Shown here one piece after another: positions 1-7,608 of a DNA stretch of 10,807 nucleotides. Position 1 is the first letter of the stretch; every line of letters starts with the position of its first letter. This DNA is from Gammaproteobacteria bacterium (GTDB taxonomy: Bacteria > Pseudomonadota > Gammaproteobacteria > PS1 > Pseudothioglobaceae): NCBI GenBank assembly GCA_015658965.1, contig DQNX01000157.1:1-10807 (forward strand). The letters run 5' to 3'. The notes beneath the pieces are model-generated. The model was given only the letters and a program-made list of their open reading frames with translations. It did not search any database and was not told where the DNA came from. The position numbers and the translations under genes were made by a program.

Positions 1-261
1 ATGGGTCCTGTGTCACCAACCACAGCTTTTGATTTAGGTTCAGTCAAAGATCCGGTATCAATGTATTTAGCCGATATTTATACTTTAAGTGCAAATCTAG
101 CGGGCTTGCCAGGCATGAGTATTCCAGCTGGCTTTGCGCAGAATTTACCCGTAGGGTTGCAACTGATTGGTGATTACTGGTCTGAATCAAAACTACTTAA
201 TATCTCGCATCAGTTCCAACAGCAAACTGATTGGCATAAGAAAACGCCACAGGAGAGTTAG
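1..261 (+). CDS. gatA: Glutamyl/aspartyl-tRNA amidotransferase subunit A, C-terminal fragment (cut by window edge)
   Basis: These are the last 86 codons of GatA, the amidase subunit of GatCAB. The complex hydrolyses glutamine and passes ammonia to GatB to convert mischarged Glu-tRNA(Gln) and/or Asp-tRNA(Asn). The visible part carries conserved C-terminal amidase-family features: a PTTAF segment near residue 6, a DPVSMYLADIYT stretch, then NLAGLPGMSIPAGF and LPVGLQLIG (about residues 32-58). The Ser-cisSer-Lys catalytic residues lie upstream, outside the window. The ATG at position 1 is almost certainly an internal methionine, because family proteins continue upstream of this segment without a break. 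The stop codon TAG ends one base before the gatB start codon ATG, and the gatB ribosome-binding site lies inside the final gatA codons. This indicates co-transcription and probable translational coupling. The family call is secure; only the N-terminal extent is unknown. Confidence 0.95.
   Translation: MGPVSPTTAFDLGSVKDPVSMYLADIYTLSANLAGLPGMSIPAGFAQNLPVGLQLIGDYWSESKLLNISHQFQQQTDWHKKTPQES
251..255 (+). promoter_or_regulatory. Shine-Dalgarno site for gatB
   Basis: AGGAG lies seven bases upstream of the ATG at 263, within the last codons of gatA. It decides the gatB start: an in-frame ATG exists at 167, but that choice would add 32 residues overlapping gatA that do not resemble GatB. The family N-terminus, MEWETVIGLEIHAQL, begins at 263. 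Confidence 0.8.
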
Positions 262-262
262 T

Positions 263-1693
263 ATGGAATGGGAAACAGTTATTGGTTTAGAAATTCATGC
301 GCAGCTTAGTACTAAATCTAAGATATTTTCATCAGCCTCTACCAAGTTTGGTCAGCCACCAAACTCTCAAGCTTGCGCCGTTGATTTAGGGCTGCCCGGT
401 GTTTTGCCAGTACTCAATGTAGAGGCGGTTAATAAGGCCATTAAATTTGGTTTGGCGGTTGGTGCGCATATTAATCAGCGTAATATTTTTGATCGTAAAA
501 ATTATTTTTATCCTGACTTGCCTAAAGGTTATCAGATATCACAGATGGATCTGCCGATTGTCGGCGAAGGTAAAATTGATATTACGGTTGGTGAAATAAC
601 CAAGGTAGTTGGCATCACTCGCGCCCATTTAGAAGAAGATGCGGGCAAGTCGATCCATGATATGTTTGATGACTATACCGCTATTGATCTTAACCGTGCA
701 GGCACGCCTTTGCTTGAAATCGTGTCTGACCCTGATATGCGTAGCGCTAAAGAGGCAGTTGCCTACGCTAAAAAAATTCATGCTTTGGTTCAGTATTTAG
801 AAATTTGTGATGGTAATATGCAAGAAGGCTCTTTCCGTTGTGATGCCAATGTTTCTATTCGTCCCATGGGCCAAGAAAAACTTGGCACCCGAGCTGAACT
901 CAAAAACATCAATTCATTTAAATTTTTAGAACGTGCGATTAATTTAGAGGTTGAGCGCCAACAAGACATTCTTGAAGAGGGTGGTAAGGTTGCGCAAGAA
1001 ACACGACTGTATGATGCAGTTAAGCATCAGACACGCTCAATGCGTTCTAAAGAAGAGGCGAATGATTATCGCTATTTCCCAGATCCTGATTTATTACCCG
1101 TTGAAATTTCTGACGAGTTGATGGCATCGATTAAGGCCGATTTGCCAGAACTCCCGGTTGAGAAAAAAGCCAGGTTTATTGCTCAACTCGGACTCAATGA
1201 ATATGATGCTGATGTGTTAACTTCGCAAAAGGCTTTGGCAGATTATTTTGAAACAATGCTGGCCGGCAACGAATCTAATGCTAAATTATGTGCAAACTGG
1301 GCAATGGGTGAGCTGGCGGCTGCACTCAATAAAAGTCAAATTGAAATCCAAGATTCACCCGTTTCTGCACAGCAATTATCACTGCTTATTACGCGTATTA
1401 GTGATGATACGGTTTCTGGAAAAATTGCCAAAGATGTTTTTAAAGCCATGTGGGACAGTGAAGGCAGTGCCGATGATATTATCGAATCTAAGGGCCTCAA
1501 ACAAATGACTGATACAGGTGCAATCGAGGCAATTGTCGATGAAATTATTGCCAATAATTCCCCGCAAGTTGAGCAGTTCAAATCAGGCAATGAAAAAATC
1601 TTAGGCTTTTTTGTAGGTCAAGCAATGAAAGCCACCCAAGGCAAGGCCAATCCTAAATTATTGAACGAGCTGCTAAGAAAAAAATTAAGTTAA
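263..1693 (+). CDS. gatB: Aspartyl/glutamyl-tRNA(Asn/Gln) amidotransferase subunit B
   Basis: GatB is the kinase/transamidase subunit of GatCAB. It phosphorylates the carboxylate of misacylated Glu- or Asp-tRNA and amidates it with ammonia delivered from GatA. The protein has 476 residues, the normal length. The GLEIHAQL motif (residues 8-15) and HLEEDAGK (122-129) carry the conserved Glu/His residues associated with metal binding and catalysis. Further family signatures are FDRKNYFYPDLPKGYQISQ (76-94), DLNRAGTPLLEIVSDPDM (142-159) and the EGSFRCDANVSIRP stretch (188-201). The C-terminal third (about 327-475) is the helical YqeY-like tRNA-binding domain. The start at 263 is supported by AGGAG and by homology. 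It directly follows gatA, as in the usual gat operon; gatC is not in view and may lie further upstream. Sequence alone does not show whether the physiological substrate is Asp-tRNA(Asn), Glu-tRNA(Gln) or both. Confidence 0.98.
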   Translation: MEWETVIGLEIHAQLSTKSKIFSSASTKFGQPPNSQACAVDLGLPGVLPVLNVEAVNKAIKFGLAVGAHINQRNIFDRKNYFYPDLPKGYQISQMDLPIVGEGKIDITVGEITKVVGITRAHLEEDAGKSIHDMFDDYTAIDLNRAGTPLLEIVSDPDMRSAKEAVAYAKKIHALVQYLEICDGNMQEGSFRCDANVSIRPMGQEKLGTRAELKNINSFKFLERAINLEVERQQDILEEGGKVAQETRLYDAVKHQTRSMRSKEEANDYRYFPDPDLLPVEISDELMASIKADLPELPVEKKARFIAQLGLNEYDADVLTSQKALADYFETMLAGNESNAKLCANWAMGELAAALNKSQIEIQDSPVSAQQLSLLITRISDDTVSGKIAKDVFKAMWDSEGSADDIIESKGLKQMTDTGAIEAIVDEIIANNSPQVEQFKSGNEKILGFFVGQAMKATQGKANPKLLNELLRKKLS

Positions 1694-1722
1694 CCTAATA
1701 AATTAACAATAATTAGGTTAAC
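1689..1722. terminator. Perfect 11-bp inverted repeat at the gatB / M50 convergent junction, possible terminator
   Basis: GTTAACCTAAT (1689-1699) and ATTAGGTTAAC (1712-1722) are perfect reverse complements separated by 12 bases. The left arm overlaps the gatB stop codon. Read on the plus strand, no clear U-tract follows the hairpin. Read on the minus strand, it is followed by a T-rich tract formed by the complement of the AAAAAAATTAA at the gatB 3' end (about 1678-1688), so it better fits termination of the convergent M50 protease transcript. The stem is AT-rich, so strength is uncertain. Confidence 0.5.
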
Positions 1723-1845
1723 CAAATTTAAGCTTGGTAAATCAGACAAACCCACCAATAGAAAGTAAACGGTTGGCCATATAATGTGCTGAAAACGCCA
1801 AAGTGGGTTCAGAATTTGAGTATTAGTTGTTGTTCATAAGTCACA

Positions 1846-2475
1846 TTAAACTAGACCTATTAATGAATAGGCCCAATTTTGAATCGATTGTACAATCGGC
1901 AGAATAATTGTTTGAAAAATACCCAAAAACAACAAACCTAACAAAATGAATAGGCCGTAAGGCTCTAGTTGATCATATTGATAAGATATCTTGGGTGGTA
2001 ATAGTGAGCTCATAACGCGACCACCATCAAGTGGTGGCAGAGGGATTAAATTTAACACAGCAAGTAATAAGTTTATTTGAATACCTACTTGCGCCATGGC
2101 TCCTAAGAATAAAGAGTCAATAGTTATGGCTATAAAGAAGGTGATTAACCAAAAAATAGCCATGAGAAGATTACTCATAGGGCCGGCAATAGCCACCCAC
2201 AACATGTCTCGTTTTGGTGATCTTAAGGCGTTAAAGTTAACGGGTACGGGTTTGGCCCAGCCAAAAATAAACCCAGCAGTAAAATATAAAAATGCAGGCA
2301 CTAAAATCGTGCCAACTAGGTCAATATGCTTGATAGGATTGAGTGTTAGCCGGCCCATCATTAGAGCGCTATGATCACCCAATAAGGAAGCAACCCAGCC
2401 GTGAGCGGTCTCATGCACGGTGATAGCCAACAAAACTGGAATGGCGTAAATAAATAGTGTTTGAATTTCAATCAT
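1846..2475 (-). CDS. Site-2 protease family membrane metalloprotease (M50, YwhC-like)
   Basis: This is a 209-residue polytopic membrane protein of the short, PDZ-less M50 zinc metalloprotease branch. The zinc-binding HETAH motif (HExxH, residues 21-25) lies in the first membrane segment. The third ligand motif is NLIPLPPLDGGR (142-153, Asp150), and AGPMSN (97-102) is another conserved family element. Hydrophobic stretches are at about 5-25, 52-72, 92-120, 130-148 and 172-197. Members of this group are predicted intramembrane or membrane-proximal proteases, but the substrate is generally unknown and cannot be inferred here. It is divergent from proS across 58 bp and convergent with gatB. No clear Shine-Dalgarno sequence precedes the ATG, but the N-terminus begins immediately before the first membrane helix as expected for the family. 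RseP and SpoIVFB are related proteins, but this one lacks the PDZ domains of RseP. Confidence 0.9.
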   Translation of the reverse strand: MIEIQTLFIYAIPVLLAITVHETAHGWVASLLGDHSALMMGRLTLNPIKHIDLVGTILVPAFLYFTAGFIFGWAKPVPVNFNALRSPKRDMLWVAIAGPMSNLLMAIFWLITFFIAITIDSLFLGAMAQVGIQINLLLAVLNLIPLPPLDGGRVMSSLLPPKISYQYDQLEPYGLFILLGLLFLGIFQTIILPIVQSIQNWAYSLIGLV

Positions 2476-2533
2476 AGTAAGGTTGCTCGGGTAAAATTAG
2501 CGTTATTATTTATAAACCACCCTTTCATTTTAT
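2476..2533. promoter_or_regulatory. Divergent promoter region between the M50 protease gene and proS
   Basis: This 58-bp spacer must hold, or at least overlap, the start signals for two genes transcribed away from each other. On the plus strand TTGCTC (2483-2488) and TATTAT (2504-2509) resemble sigma70 -35 and -10 boxes, but their spacing is only 15 bp, so the assignment is weak. Neither flanking ATG has a recognisable AGGAGG-type ribosome-binding site. The sequence in front of proS is pyrimidine- and AU-rich. Confidence 0.4.
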
Positions 2534-4216
2534 ATGAAAACAACGCAGCTGTTAATTCCGACCCAAAAAGAAGCGCCGAATGACGCACAAATTATTTCAC
2601 ACCAATTAATGATTCGTGCGGGGCTTATCTCCAAATTGGCTTCTGGCTTGTATTCTTATTTGCCAATGGGCGTTAGAGTGCTTAAAAAAGTTGAAGCCAT
2701 TATTCGTGAAGAAATGGATAAAGCAGGCTCGCAAGAGGTATTAATGCCGGTGACTCAGCCGGCAGAGCTTTGGCAGGAATCAGGCCGTTGGAACGAATAC
2801 GGCCCAGAGTTGTTGCGTTTTAAGGATCGCCATGGTCGTGAATTTTGCATGGGGCCAACGCATGAAGAGGTGATCACCAATATTGCGGCGCAATACATTC
2901 GAAGTTATAAGCAATTACCCATGAGTTTTTACCAGGTGCAAACCAAATTTAGAGATGAAATTCGCCCTAGATTTGGCGTTATGCGTTCGCGAGAGTTTAT
3001 TATGAAAGATGCTTATTCTTTTCACCTAGATCAAGCATCATTGCAACAAACTTATGATCTAATGCACCAAACTTATTGCAAAATATTTGATCGCTTGGGG
3101 CTTGATTATCGTCCAGTATTGGCTGATTCTGGCTCTATTGGCGGCGATGCTTCGCACGAGTTTCATGTCTTGGCAGATAGTGGTGAGGATGAAATTTGCT
3201 TTTCAAATGAGTCAAATTATGCGGCCAATGTTGAGAAAGTAGCTTTTGCCAAACAAGTGCAAACCTGTCGGCCTAGTGCGCAAGAATTAGAGGTTATCAC
3301 CAAGAAAAAAACCAGTATTAATGACGTCGCGCAGTTTTTGTCTGTTGCACCTTCAAGCTGTATTAAAACCCTGATTGTCAAAACTTCAGCAGGCTTTAAA
3401 GCACTTGCACTTCGAGGTGATCATGAGCTTAATGAAATAAAAGCGCACAACTTACTTGGCGAATTTGAGCTGGCTACGGATGAAGAAATTAAATCATTAG
3501 ACTTGAAAAAAGGCTTTATCGGCGTTAAGGGTTTGGGTATTGATTTGTTGGTGGATTATTCAGCCAGCAACCTGTGTGATTTTGTTTGCGGCGCCAACGA
3601 ATGGGATAAACACCTAACCGGCGTTAATTGGCAAGGTATTGAGTTTAGTGAGGCAGATTTGCGCAATGCGGTGGAGGGTGATGATTCTCCAGATGGAAAA
3701 GGTAAACTAGTGATTAAACGTGGTATTGAAGTCGGGCATATTTTCCAGTTGGGCACTAAGTACTCAGCCGCTATGAAAGCCAACGTGATTGGCGAAGGTG
3801 GTAAGGCAGTTACGACCACCATGGGTTGTTATGGCATTGGCGTAACGCGCGTGATTGCAGCAGCGATTGAGCAAAATTATGATGATCGAGGTATTATTTT
3901 CCCTGAATCGATTGCTCCATTCCAACTGGTGATTGTGCCGATTAATTACAATAAATCTACCCGAGTTAAAGCGCTGGCGGATGACTTATATCAGCTATGT
4001 TTAGAGGCTGGTATCGAAGTGTTACTTGATGATCGAAAGGAGCGTGCTGGCATTATGTTTGCCGACAGTGAGTTATTAGGCATTCCGCACAGAATGGTAC
4101 TGAGCGACACGCATGCTGACAATGGCAATGTCGAGTATAAAGCCAGAAATGCTGCAGATAAAATCGAAGTTAAGTTTGACGATGCCCTGGCCTTTATTCA
4201 AGCTAAAATTAATTAA
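2534..4216 (+). CDS. proS: Prolyl-tRNA synthetase (bacterial type with editing insertion)
   Basis: This class II aminoacyl-tRNA synthetase charges tRNA(Pro) with proline. The 560-residue length matches bacterial (E. coli-type) ProRS. The catalytic core shows GPTHEE (107-112), motif 2 as FRDEIRPRFGVMRSREF (139-155) and motif 3 as GCYGIGVTR (431-439). Between motifs 2 and 3, at about 222-405, lies the INS/YbaK-like domain that hydrolyses Ala-tRNA(Pro). Lys278 in IKTLIV is at the position of the editing-site lysine of the E. coli enzyme. The C-terminal anticodon-binding domain runs from about 462 to 558 and includes LLDDRKERAG (497-506). The start fits the family N-terminus (MKTTQLLIPT...), although no Shine-Dalgarno sequence is evident. 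The TAA stop shares its last base with the psd ATG, implying co-transcription and coupled translation with a phospholipid enzyme of unrelated function. The identification is secure. Confidence 0.98.
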   Translation: MKTTQLLIPTQKEAPNDAQIISHQLMIRAGLISKLASGLYSYLPMGVRVLKKVEAIIREEMDKAGSQEVLMPVTQPAELWQESGRWNEYGPELLRFKDRHGREFCMGPTHEEVITNIAAQYIRSYKQLPMSFYQVQTKFRDEIRPRFGVMRSREFIMKDAYSFHLDQASLQQTYDLMHQTYCKIFDRLGLDYRPVLADSGSIGGDASHEFHVLADSGEDEICFSNESNYAANVEKVAFAKQVQTCRPSAQELEVITKKKTSINDVAQFLSVAPSSCIKTLIVKTSAGFKALALRGDHELNEIKAHNLLGEFELATDEEIKSLDLKKGFIGVKGLGIDLLVDYSASNLCDFVCGANEWDKHLTGVNWQGIEFSEADLRNAVEGDDSPDGKGKLVIKRGIEVGHIFQLGTKYSAAMKANVIGEGGKAVTTTMGCYGIGVTRVIAAAIEQNYDDRGIIFPESIAPFQLVIVPINYNKSTRVKALADDLYQLCLEAGIEVLLDDRKERAGIMFADSELLGIPHRMVLSDTHADNGNVEYKARNAADKIEVKFDDALAFIQAKIN

Positions 4217-5028
4217 TGGTTTTTCTACAATACTTATTACCGCAACATTGGCTCTCAAGGCTCATGTTCCGCTTTGCTCGCATTGAAAATGTTTGGCTAA
4301 AAAACACCTTCACCCATTGGTTTGTCAAAACTTATCAAGTTAACTTATCTGAAGCAAGGCGCGAGCAGGTAGAAGACTATAAGCACTTTAATGATTTCTT
4401 TACCCGTTCACTTAAATCGAGTGCCAGGCCGATTGCCAGTAGCGCTATTATTTGCCCAGTGGATGGTACTGTTTCTCAAGTAGGGAATATCAACAACACA
4501 CAAATTCTACAAGCCAAAGGTCGTGATTATAGTGTCGATCAATTGTTAGCCAACGATCCGCGATCTGCTGAATTTATCAATGGTTTCTTTACCACGATTT
4601 ATCTTTCACCCAAAGATTACCATCGTATTCATATGCCGTATGATGGCAAGCTGGTTTCAATGGATTATATCCCAGGTGATTTGTTTTCAGTCAATCAACA
4701 AACGGCGCAAAATGTTGATAATCTATTCGCTCGAAATGAACGTGTGGTGTGTTATTTTGAAACCCAATTTGGCTTATGCGCGTTTGTTTTAGTGGGGGCT
4801 ATTTTTGTGGGCTCTATGCAAACCGTGTGGCAAGGTCAAATCAATCCACCGTATAAAAAACAAGTGCAGCATTTTGATTACCAAGACCAAGATATTCAGC
4901 TTAAAAAAGGCGAGGAATTGGGTCGATTTAACATGGGATCAACCATCATTATGCTTTCCCCCAATCAAGACAACCCATTCAATTTGAGCGCATTAGAAGT
5001 GGTTAGAATGGGGCAAGCGCTAGTCTAG
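4216..5028 (+). CDS. psd: Phosphatidylserine decarboxylase proenzyme
   Basis: Psd is an inner-membrane-associated enzyme that decarboxylates phosphatidylserine to phosphatidylethanolamine, the last step of PE synthesis. It is made as a proenzyme that self-cleaves at a G-S bond, leaving a pyruvoyl group. Here the site is in MGSTI, Gly241-Ser242, giving a beta chain of about 241 residues and an alpha chain of 29. Family signatures are PVDGTVSQVG (81-90; Asp83) and SPKDYHRIHMP (131-141; His136/His139), which with Ser242 would supply the Asp-His-Ser self-processing triad. The residue before the cleavage-site glycine is Met rather than the Leu of the classical LGST motif; this is a mild variant. 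At 270 residues it is slightly shorter than E. coli Psd. The start overlaps the proS stop by one base (TAATG). Its own stop codon overlaps the stop of the convergent CorC-family gene. Confidence 0.97.
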   Translation: MVFLQYLLPQHWLSRLMFRFARIENVWLKNTFTHWFVKTYQVNLSEARREQVEDYKHFNDFFTRSLKSSARPIASSAIICPVDGTVSQVGNINNTQILQAKGRDYSVDQLLANDPRSAEFINGFFTTIYLSPKDYHRIHMPYDGKLVSMDYIPGDLFSVNQQTAQNVDNLFARNERVVCYFETQFGLCAFVLVGAIFVGSMQTVWQGQINPPYKKQVQHFDYQDQDIQLKKGEELGRFNMGSTIIMLSPNQDNPFNLSALEVVRMGQALV

Positions 5029-6272
5029 AGTTTTGTTAATTTGACCAGCTTAATGGTTTGGTCTGAAATTTGTATAATTTCAATCAGCACATTGTCTACC
5101 TTGAAACTAATGTCTCGTTTTGGAATGCTTTTTAAAGTTTCTAAAATAAGCCCGTTAAGTGTTTTTGCTTTGGCGACGGATAGGTTGGTTTCTAGTAGGG
5201 TGTTGAGCTCGCGAATACTAATTCTGGGGTCAATTAAATAACTACCATCTTTTTGTTGGCTCACTTCTTCCATGGCTTCATTTTGATTTGAAGTAAATTG
5301 ACCCACAATTTCTTCCAAAATATCTTCCAAAACCACCAATCCTCTGACTTCACCATACTCATCAACTACAAGGCCTAATCGCCTTTTCTGTGTTTGAAAA
5401 TGTGCCAACTGATGTGCCAATGAAGTGCCTTCAGGGACAAAGTAAGGTTTTCGAGTTAGCTCAGAAATATTGTCAACATTAAACTCGCCTTTGGCATATA
5501 GATTAACCACATCGCGCATATGCAGTACGCCGGTAATGTTGTCTGGCGAGCCATCAAAGGTTAATATCCGCGTGTGTTGAATACGCTGTAGTTGGGATAA
5601 AATTTCACTGTGATTGTTAATATCGACACTAATGAGCTCATGACGAGGAACCATAATATCCTCTACTTTGACTTTTTCTAAGTCAATGATATTGAGTAAC
5701 ATTTTTTGATAATTAGAAGCGATGACCGGTTTCGCATCGTTCACTACCATTCTGAGCTCCTCTGAGCTAATGTTGTTAATTTGTACTTCGTTTTTTATAC
5801 CCAACAGTTTCAGAATCAAATTTGATAGTTGTGAGATTAGCCAAACAAAAGGCTTGAAAAGCGTAATTAAGCCACTAATGATGATTGAGGCAGGTAGCGC
5901 AATTTTTTCTGGATTTTTAGCGGCAAAGGTTTTTGGGGTAGTTTCTGCAAAGATTAAAATTACAAAAGTAAGTAAGATTGACGCATAGACAATGGCGCCT
6001 TCACCCCAAAGTTTGATGGCCAGTATGGTGGCAATGGATGAGGCAAAAATATTGACAAAATTATTGCCCAGTAGAATGGTGCCAATGAGACTATCAAGAT
6101 TACCCAGCAGCCTTTCAGTGCGTTGAGCTTGTGTATTATTTTGATTACTGAGTGCTTTTAGACGATAACGGTTGATCGCCATCATCGAGGTTTCACTGCC
6201 AGAGAAAAAGGCGGAGACTAGTATGAGTCCGAATAGGCTTATACCTAACCAAAAGGTTGAAAGTTCTTCCAA
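5025..6272 (-). CDS. CNNM/CBS-domain HlyC/CorC-family membrane protein (CorB/YfjD-like)
   Basis: This 415-residue protein has the three-part CNNM/CorC layout. An N-terminal DUF21 (CNNM) transmembrane domain has hydrophobic segments at about 7-24, 61-86, 93-110 and 125-158, and contains FFSGSETSMMAINR (22-35) and AETTPKTFAAKNP (109-121). A CBS pair follows at about 207-325, including MVPR (207-210) and VDEYGEVRGLVVLEDILEE (303-321). The C-terminal CorC_HlyC domain is at about 337-412. Homologues such as E. coli YfjD and Salmonella CorB are linked to Mg2+/Co2+ transport or efflux, but the substrate here is inferred from family only. The start is TTG, supported by AGAGG six bases upstream; the next in-frame ATG (residue 30) would delete the first helix. 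The gene is 38 bp downstream of eno with no strong terminator between them, so it is probably in the same transcript. Confidence 0.93.
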   Translation of the reverse strand: MEELSTFWLGISLFGLILVSAFFSGSETSMMAINRYRLKALSNQNNTQAQRTERLLGNLDSLIGTILLGNNFVNIFASSIATILAIKLWGEGAIVYASILLTFVILIFAETTPKTFAAKNPEKIALPASIIISGLITLFKPFVWLISQLSNLILKLLGIKNEVQINNISSEELRMVVNDAKPVIASNYQKMLLNIIDLEKVKVEDIMVPRHELISVDINNHSEILSQLQRIQHTRILTFDGSPDNITGVLHMRDVVNLYAKGEFNVDNISELTRKPYFVPEGTSLAHQLAHFQTQKRRLGLVVDEYGEVRGLVVLEDILEEIVGQFTSNQNEAMEEVSQQKDGSYLIDPRISIRELNTLLETNLSVAKAKTLNGLILETLKSIPKRDISFKVDNVLIEIIQISDQTIKLVKLTKL

Positions 6273-6278
6273 AAAAGG

Positions 6279-6286
6279 CCTCTCTT
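6279..6286 (-). promoter_or_regulatory. Shine-Dalgarno site supporting the TTG start of the CorC-family gene
   Basis: On the minus strand AAGAGAGG ends six bases before the TTG at 6272-6270. No ATG or GTG in frame is as well placed, and starting at the TTG preserves the whole first membrane helix, so this site decides the start. Confidence 0.65.
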
Positions 6287-6310
6287 AAATTAAATGAATG
6301 AGTGTTTAGT

Positions 6311-7591
6311 TTAATTCAAATGATTGAAGGCATCAAGTCCCGGGTAAATTGCCTTTGAACCTAATTCTTCTTCGATTCGAAGTAGACGGTTGTATTTGGC
6401 TAGACGATCAGAGCGAGACAAAGAGCCTGTTTTGATCTGACCACAACCGGTTGCGACTGCTAAATCTGCAATGGTGGTGTCTTCGGTTTCACCAGAACGA
6501 TGTGACATTACACAAGTGTAACCAGCTTTGGTGGCCATTGACATGGCTTTAAATGTTTCAGTTAAAGTGCCAATTTGATTGACTTTGATTAAAATTGAGT
6601 TGGCAATATTTTTCTCAATACCTTCGGATAAGATGCTGGCATTGGTGACAAATAAGTCATCACCAACAAGCTGAACTTTGTCACCCACTTTTTTGGTGAG
6701 TAAATCCCAACCGTCCCAGTCATTTTCATCCATACCATCTTCAATAGAGATAACCGGGTAATTCTCTACCCAATCAGCCAAATAATCGACAAACTCTTCA
6801 GAACTGAGCGACCTGTTTTCAGAAGTTAGATTGTATTTTCCATCGGCATAGAATTCAGAACTGGCTACATCAATACCAATAAAGATATCCTTGCCTGCTT
6901 CGTATCCAGCACTTTTAATTGCTTCTAGAATTACCTTAATGGCATCTTCATTTGAGTCTAAATCTGGTGCAAAACCACCTTCATCACCGACTGCCGTGTT
7001 CATGCCTTGTGCTTCCAGCACTGATTTTAAATGGTGAAAAACTTCCGTACCATAGCGCAACGCCTCTTTAAAGCTGGGTGCGCCAGCAGGAATAATCATA
7101 AATTCTTGGATATCAACACTGTTGTTAGCATGCTCACCCCCATTGATGATGTTCATCATAGGTACAGGTAATTGAAACTCACCCTCAACATCCAACGAGC
7201 GATACAAAGGTTGATTTTTGGCATTGGCATTAGCGTGTGCTGCTGCTAACGATACCGCCAAGATTGCGTTGGCGCCAAGTCTTGACTTAGTGTCTGTACC
7301 ATCAAGATCAATCATTGCTTGATCCAGTTGAGTTAAATCAGCAACATCAAAACCAATTAATGCTTGGTTGATCTCGGTATTAATAAATTCAACGGCTTTT
7401 AAAACGCCTTTGCCTAAGTAACGAGACTTATCACCATCGCGCAATTCGAGCGCTTCACGTTGTCCGGTTGATGCACCAGAAGGCACCATAGCACTACCGA
7501 TAACGCCATTGTCTAAAATAACATCGGCCTCTACCGTTGGGTTGCCTCTAGAATCTAGAACTTCTCTTGCTTTAATTTGTTGGATTTTCAC
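6311..7591 (-). CDS. eno: Enolase (phosphopyruvate hydratase)
   Basis: Enolase interconverts 2-phosphoglycerate and phosphoenolpyruvate in glycolysis and gluconeogenesis. In many gammaproteobacteria it also associates with RNase E in the RNA degradosome. At 426 residues it has the standard bacterial length. Visible sites include the mobile loop SGASTG (38-43), GGEHANN (151-157), the DEGG acid Glu204, the Mg2+ ligands Asp241, Glu284 and Asp311, the catalytic Lys336 in LIKVNQ, and SHRSGETEDT (363-372). The start codon is GTG, not ATG. It is supported by AAGG seven bases upstream and by the family N-terminus (MKIQQIKAREVLDSRGNPT). It begins 17 bp after the dnaJ stop with no convincing terminator between, so it is likely transcribed with dnaKJ. 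This neighbourhood is unusual: in E. coli eno follows pyrG. Whether a separate eno promoter lies inside dnaJ is not determinable by eye. Confidence 0.98.
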   Translation of the reverse strand: MKIQQIKAREVLDSRGNPTVEADVILDNGVIGSAMVPSGASTGQREALELRDGDKSRYLGKGVLKAVEFINTEINQALIGFDVADLTQLDQAMIDLDGTDTKSRLGANAILAVSLAAAHANANAKNQPLYRSLDVEGEFQLPVPMMNIINGGEHANNSVDIQEFMIIPAGAPSFKEALRYGTEVFHHLKSVLEAQGMNTAVGDEGGFAPDLDSNEDAIKVILEAIKSAGYEAGKDIFIGIDVASSEFYADGKYNLTSENRSLSSEEFVDYLADWVENYPVISIEDGMDENDWDGWDLLTKKVGDKVQLVGDDLFVTNASILSEGIEKNIANSILIKVNQIGTLTETFKAMSMATKAGYTCVMSHRSGETEDTTIADLAVATGCGQIKTGSLSRSDRLAKYNRLLRIEEELGSKAIYPGLDAFNHLN

Positions 7592-7598
7592 TGTTAAG

Positions 7599-7602
7599 CC
7601 TT
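7599..7602 (-). promoter_or_regulatory. Shine-Dalgarno site supporting the GTG start of eno
   Basis: AAGG on the minus strand lies seven bases before the GTG at 7591-7589, within the 17-bp dnaJ-eno spacer. It supports GTG as the initiation codon. Confidence 0.6.
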
Positions 7603-7608
7603 GTTTTA

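Noticed and set aside
167..262. A 32-codon N-terminal extension of gatB from the ATG at 167.
   Set aside because: It overlaps gatA, lacks GatB-like sequence, and the ATG at 263 has AGGAG at ideal spacing and the family N-terminus.
1749..1809. A 7-bp inverted repeat AACCCAC / GTGGGTT separated by 47 bases in the convergent gatB-M50 gap, considered as a small RNA or second terminator.
   Set aside because: The arms are short and far apart, no T-tract follows, and no promoter was seen for a small RNA.
1752..1846. A short minus-strand open stretch of 26 codons in the gatB-M50 gap, including a 12-codon ATG frame starting MANRLLSIGG.
   Set aside because: It looks mildly protein-like but is very short, has no ribosome-binding site and no recognisable family. 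It could be a decayed gene end or chance.
6273..6310. AATTAAA / TTTAATT inverted repeat in the eno-corC gap, considered as a terminator.
   Set aside because: The stem is AT-only with a long loop and lacks a proper T-tract, too weak to call.
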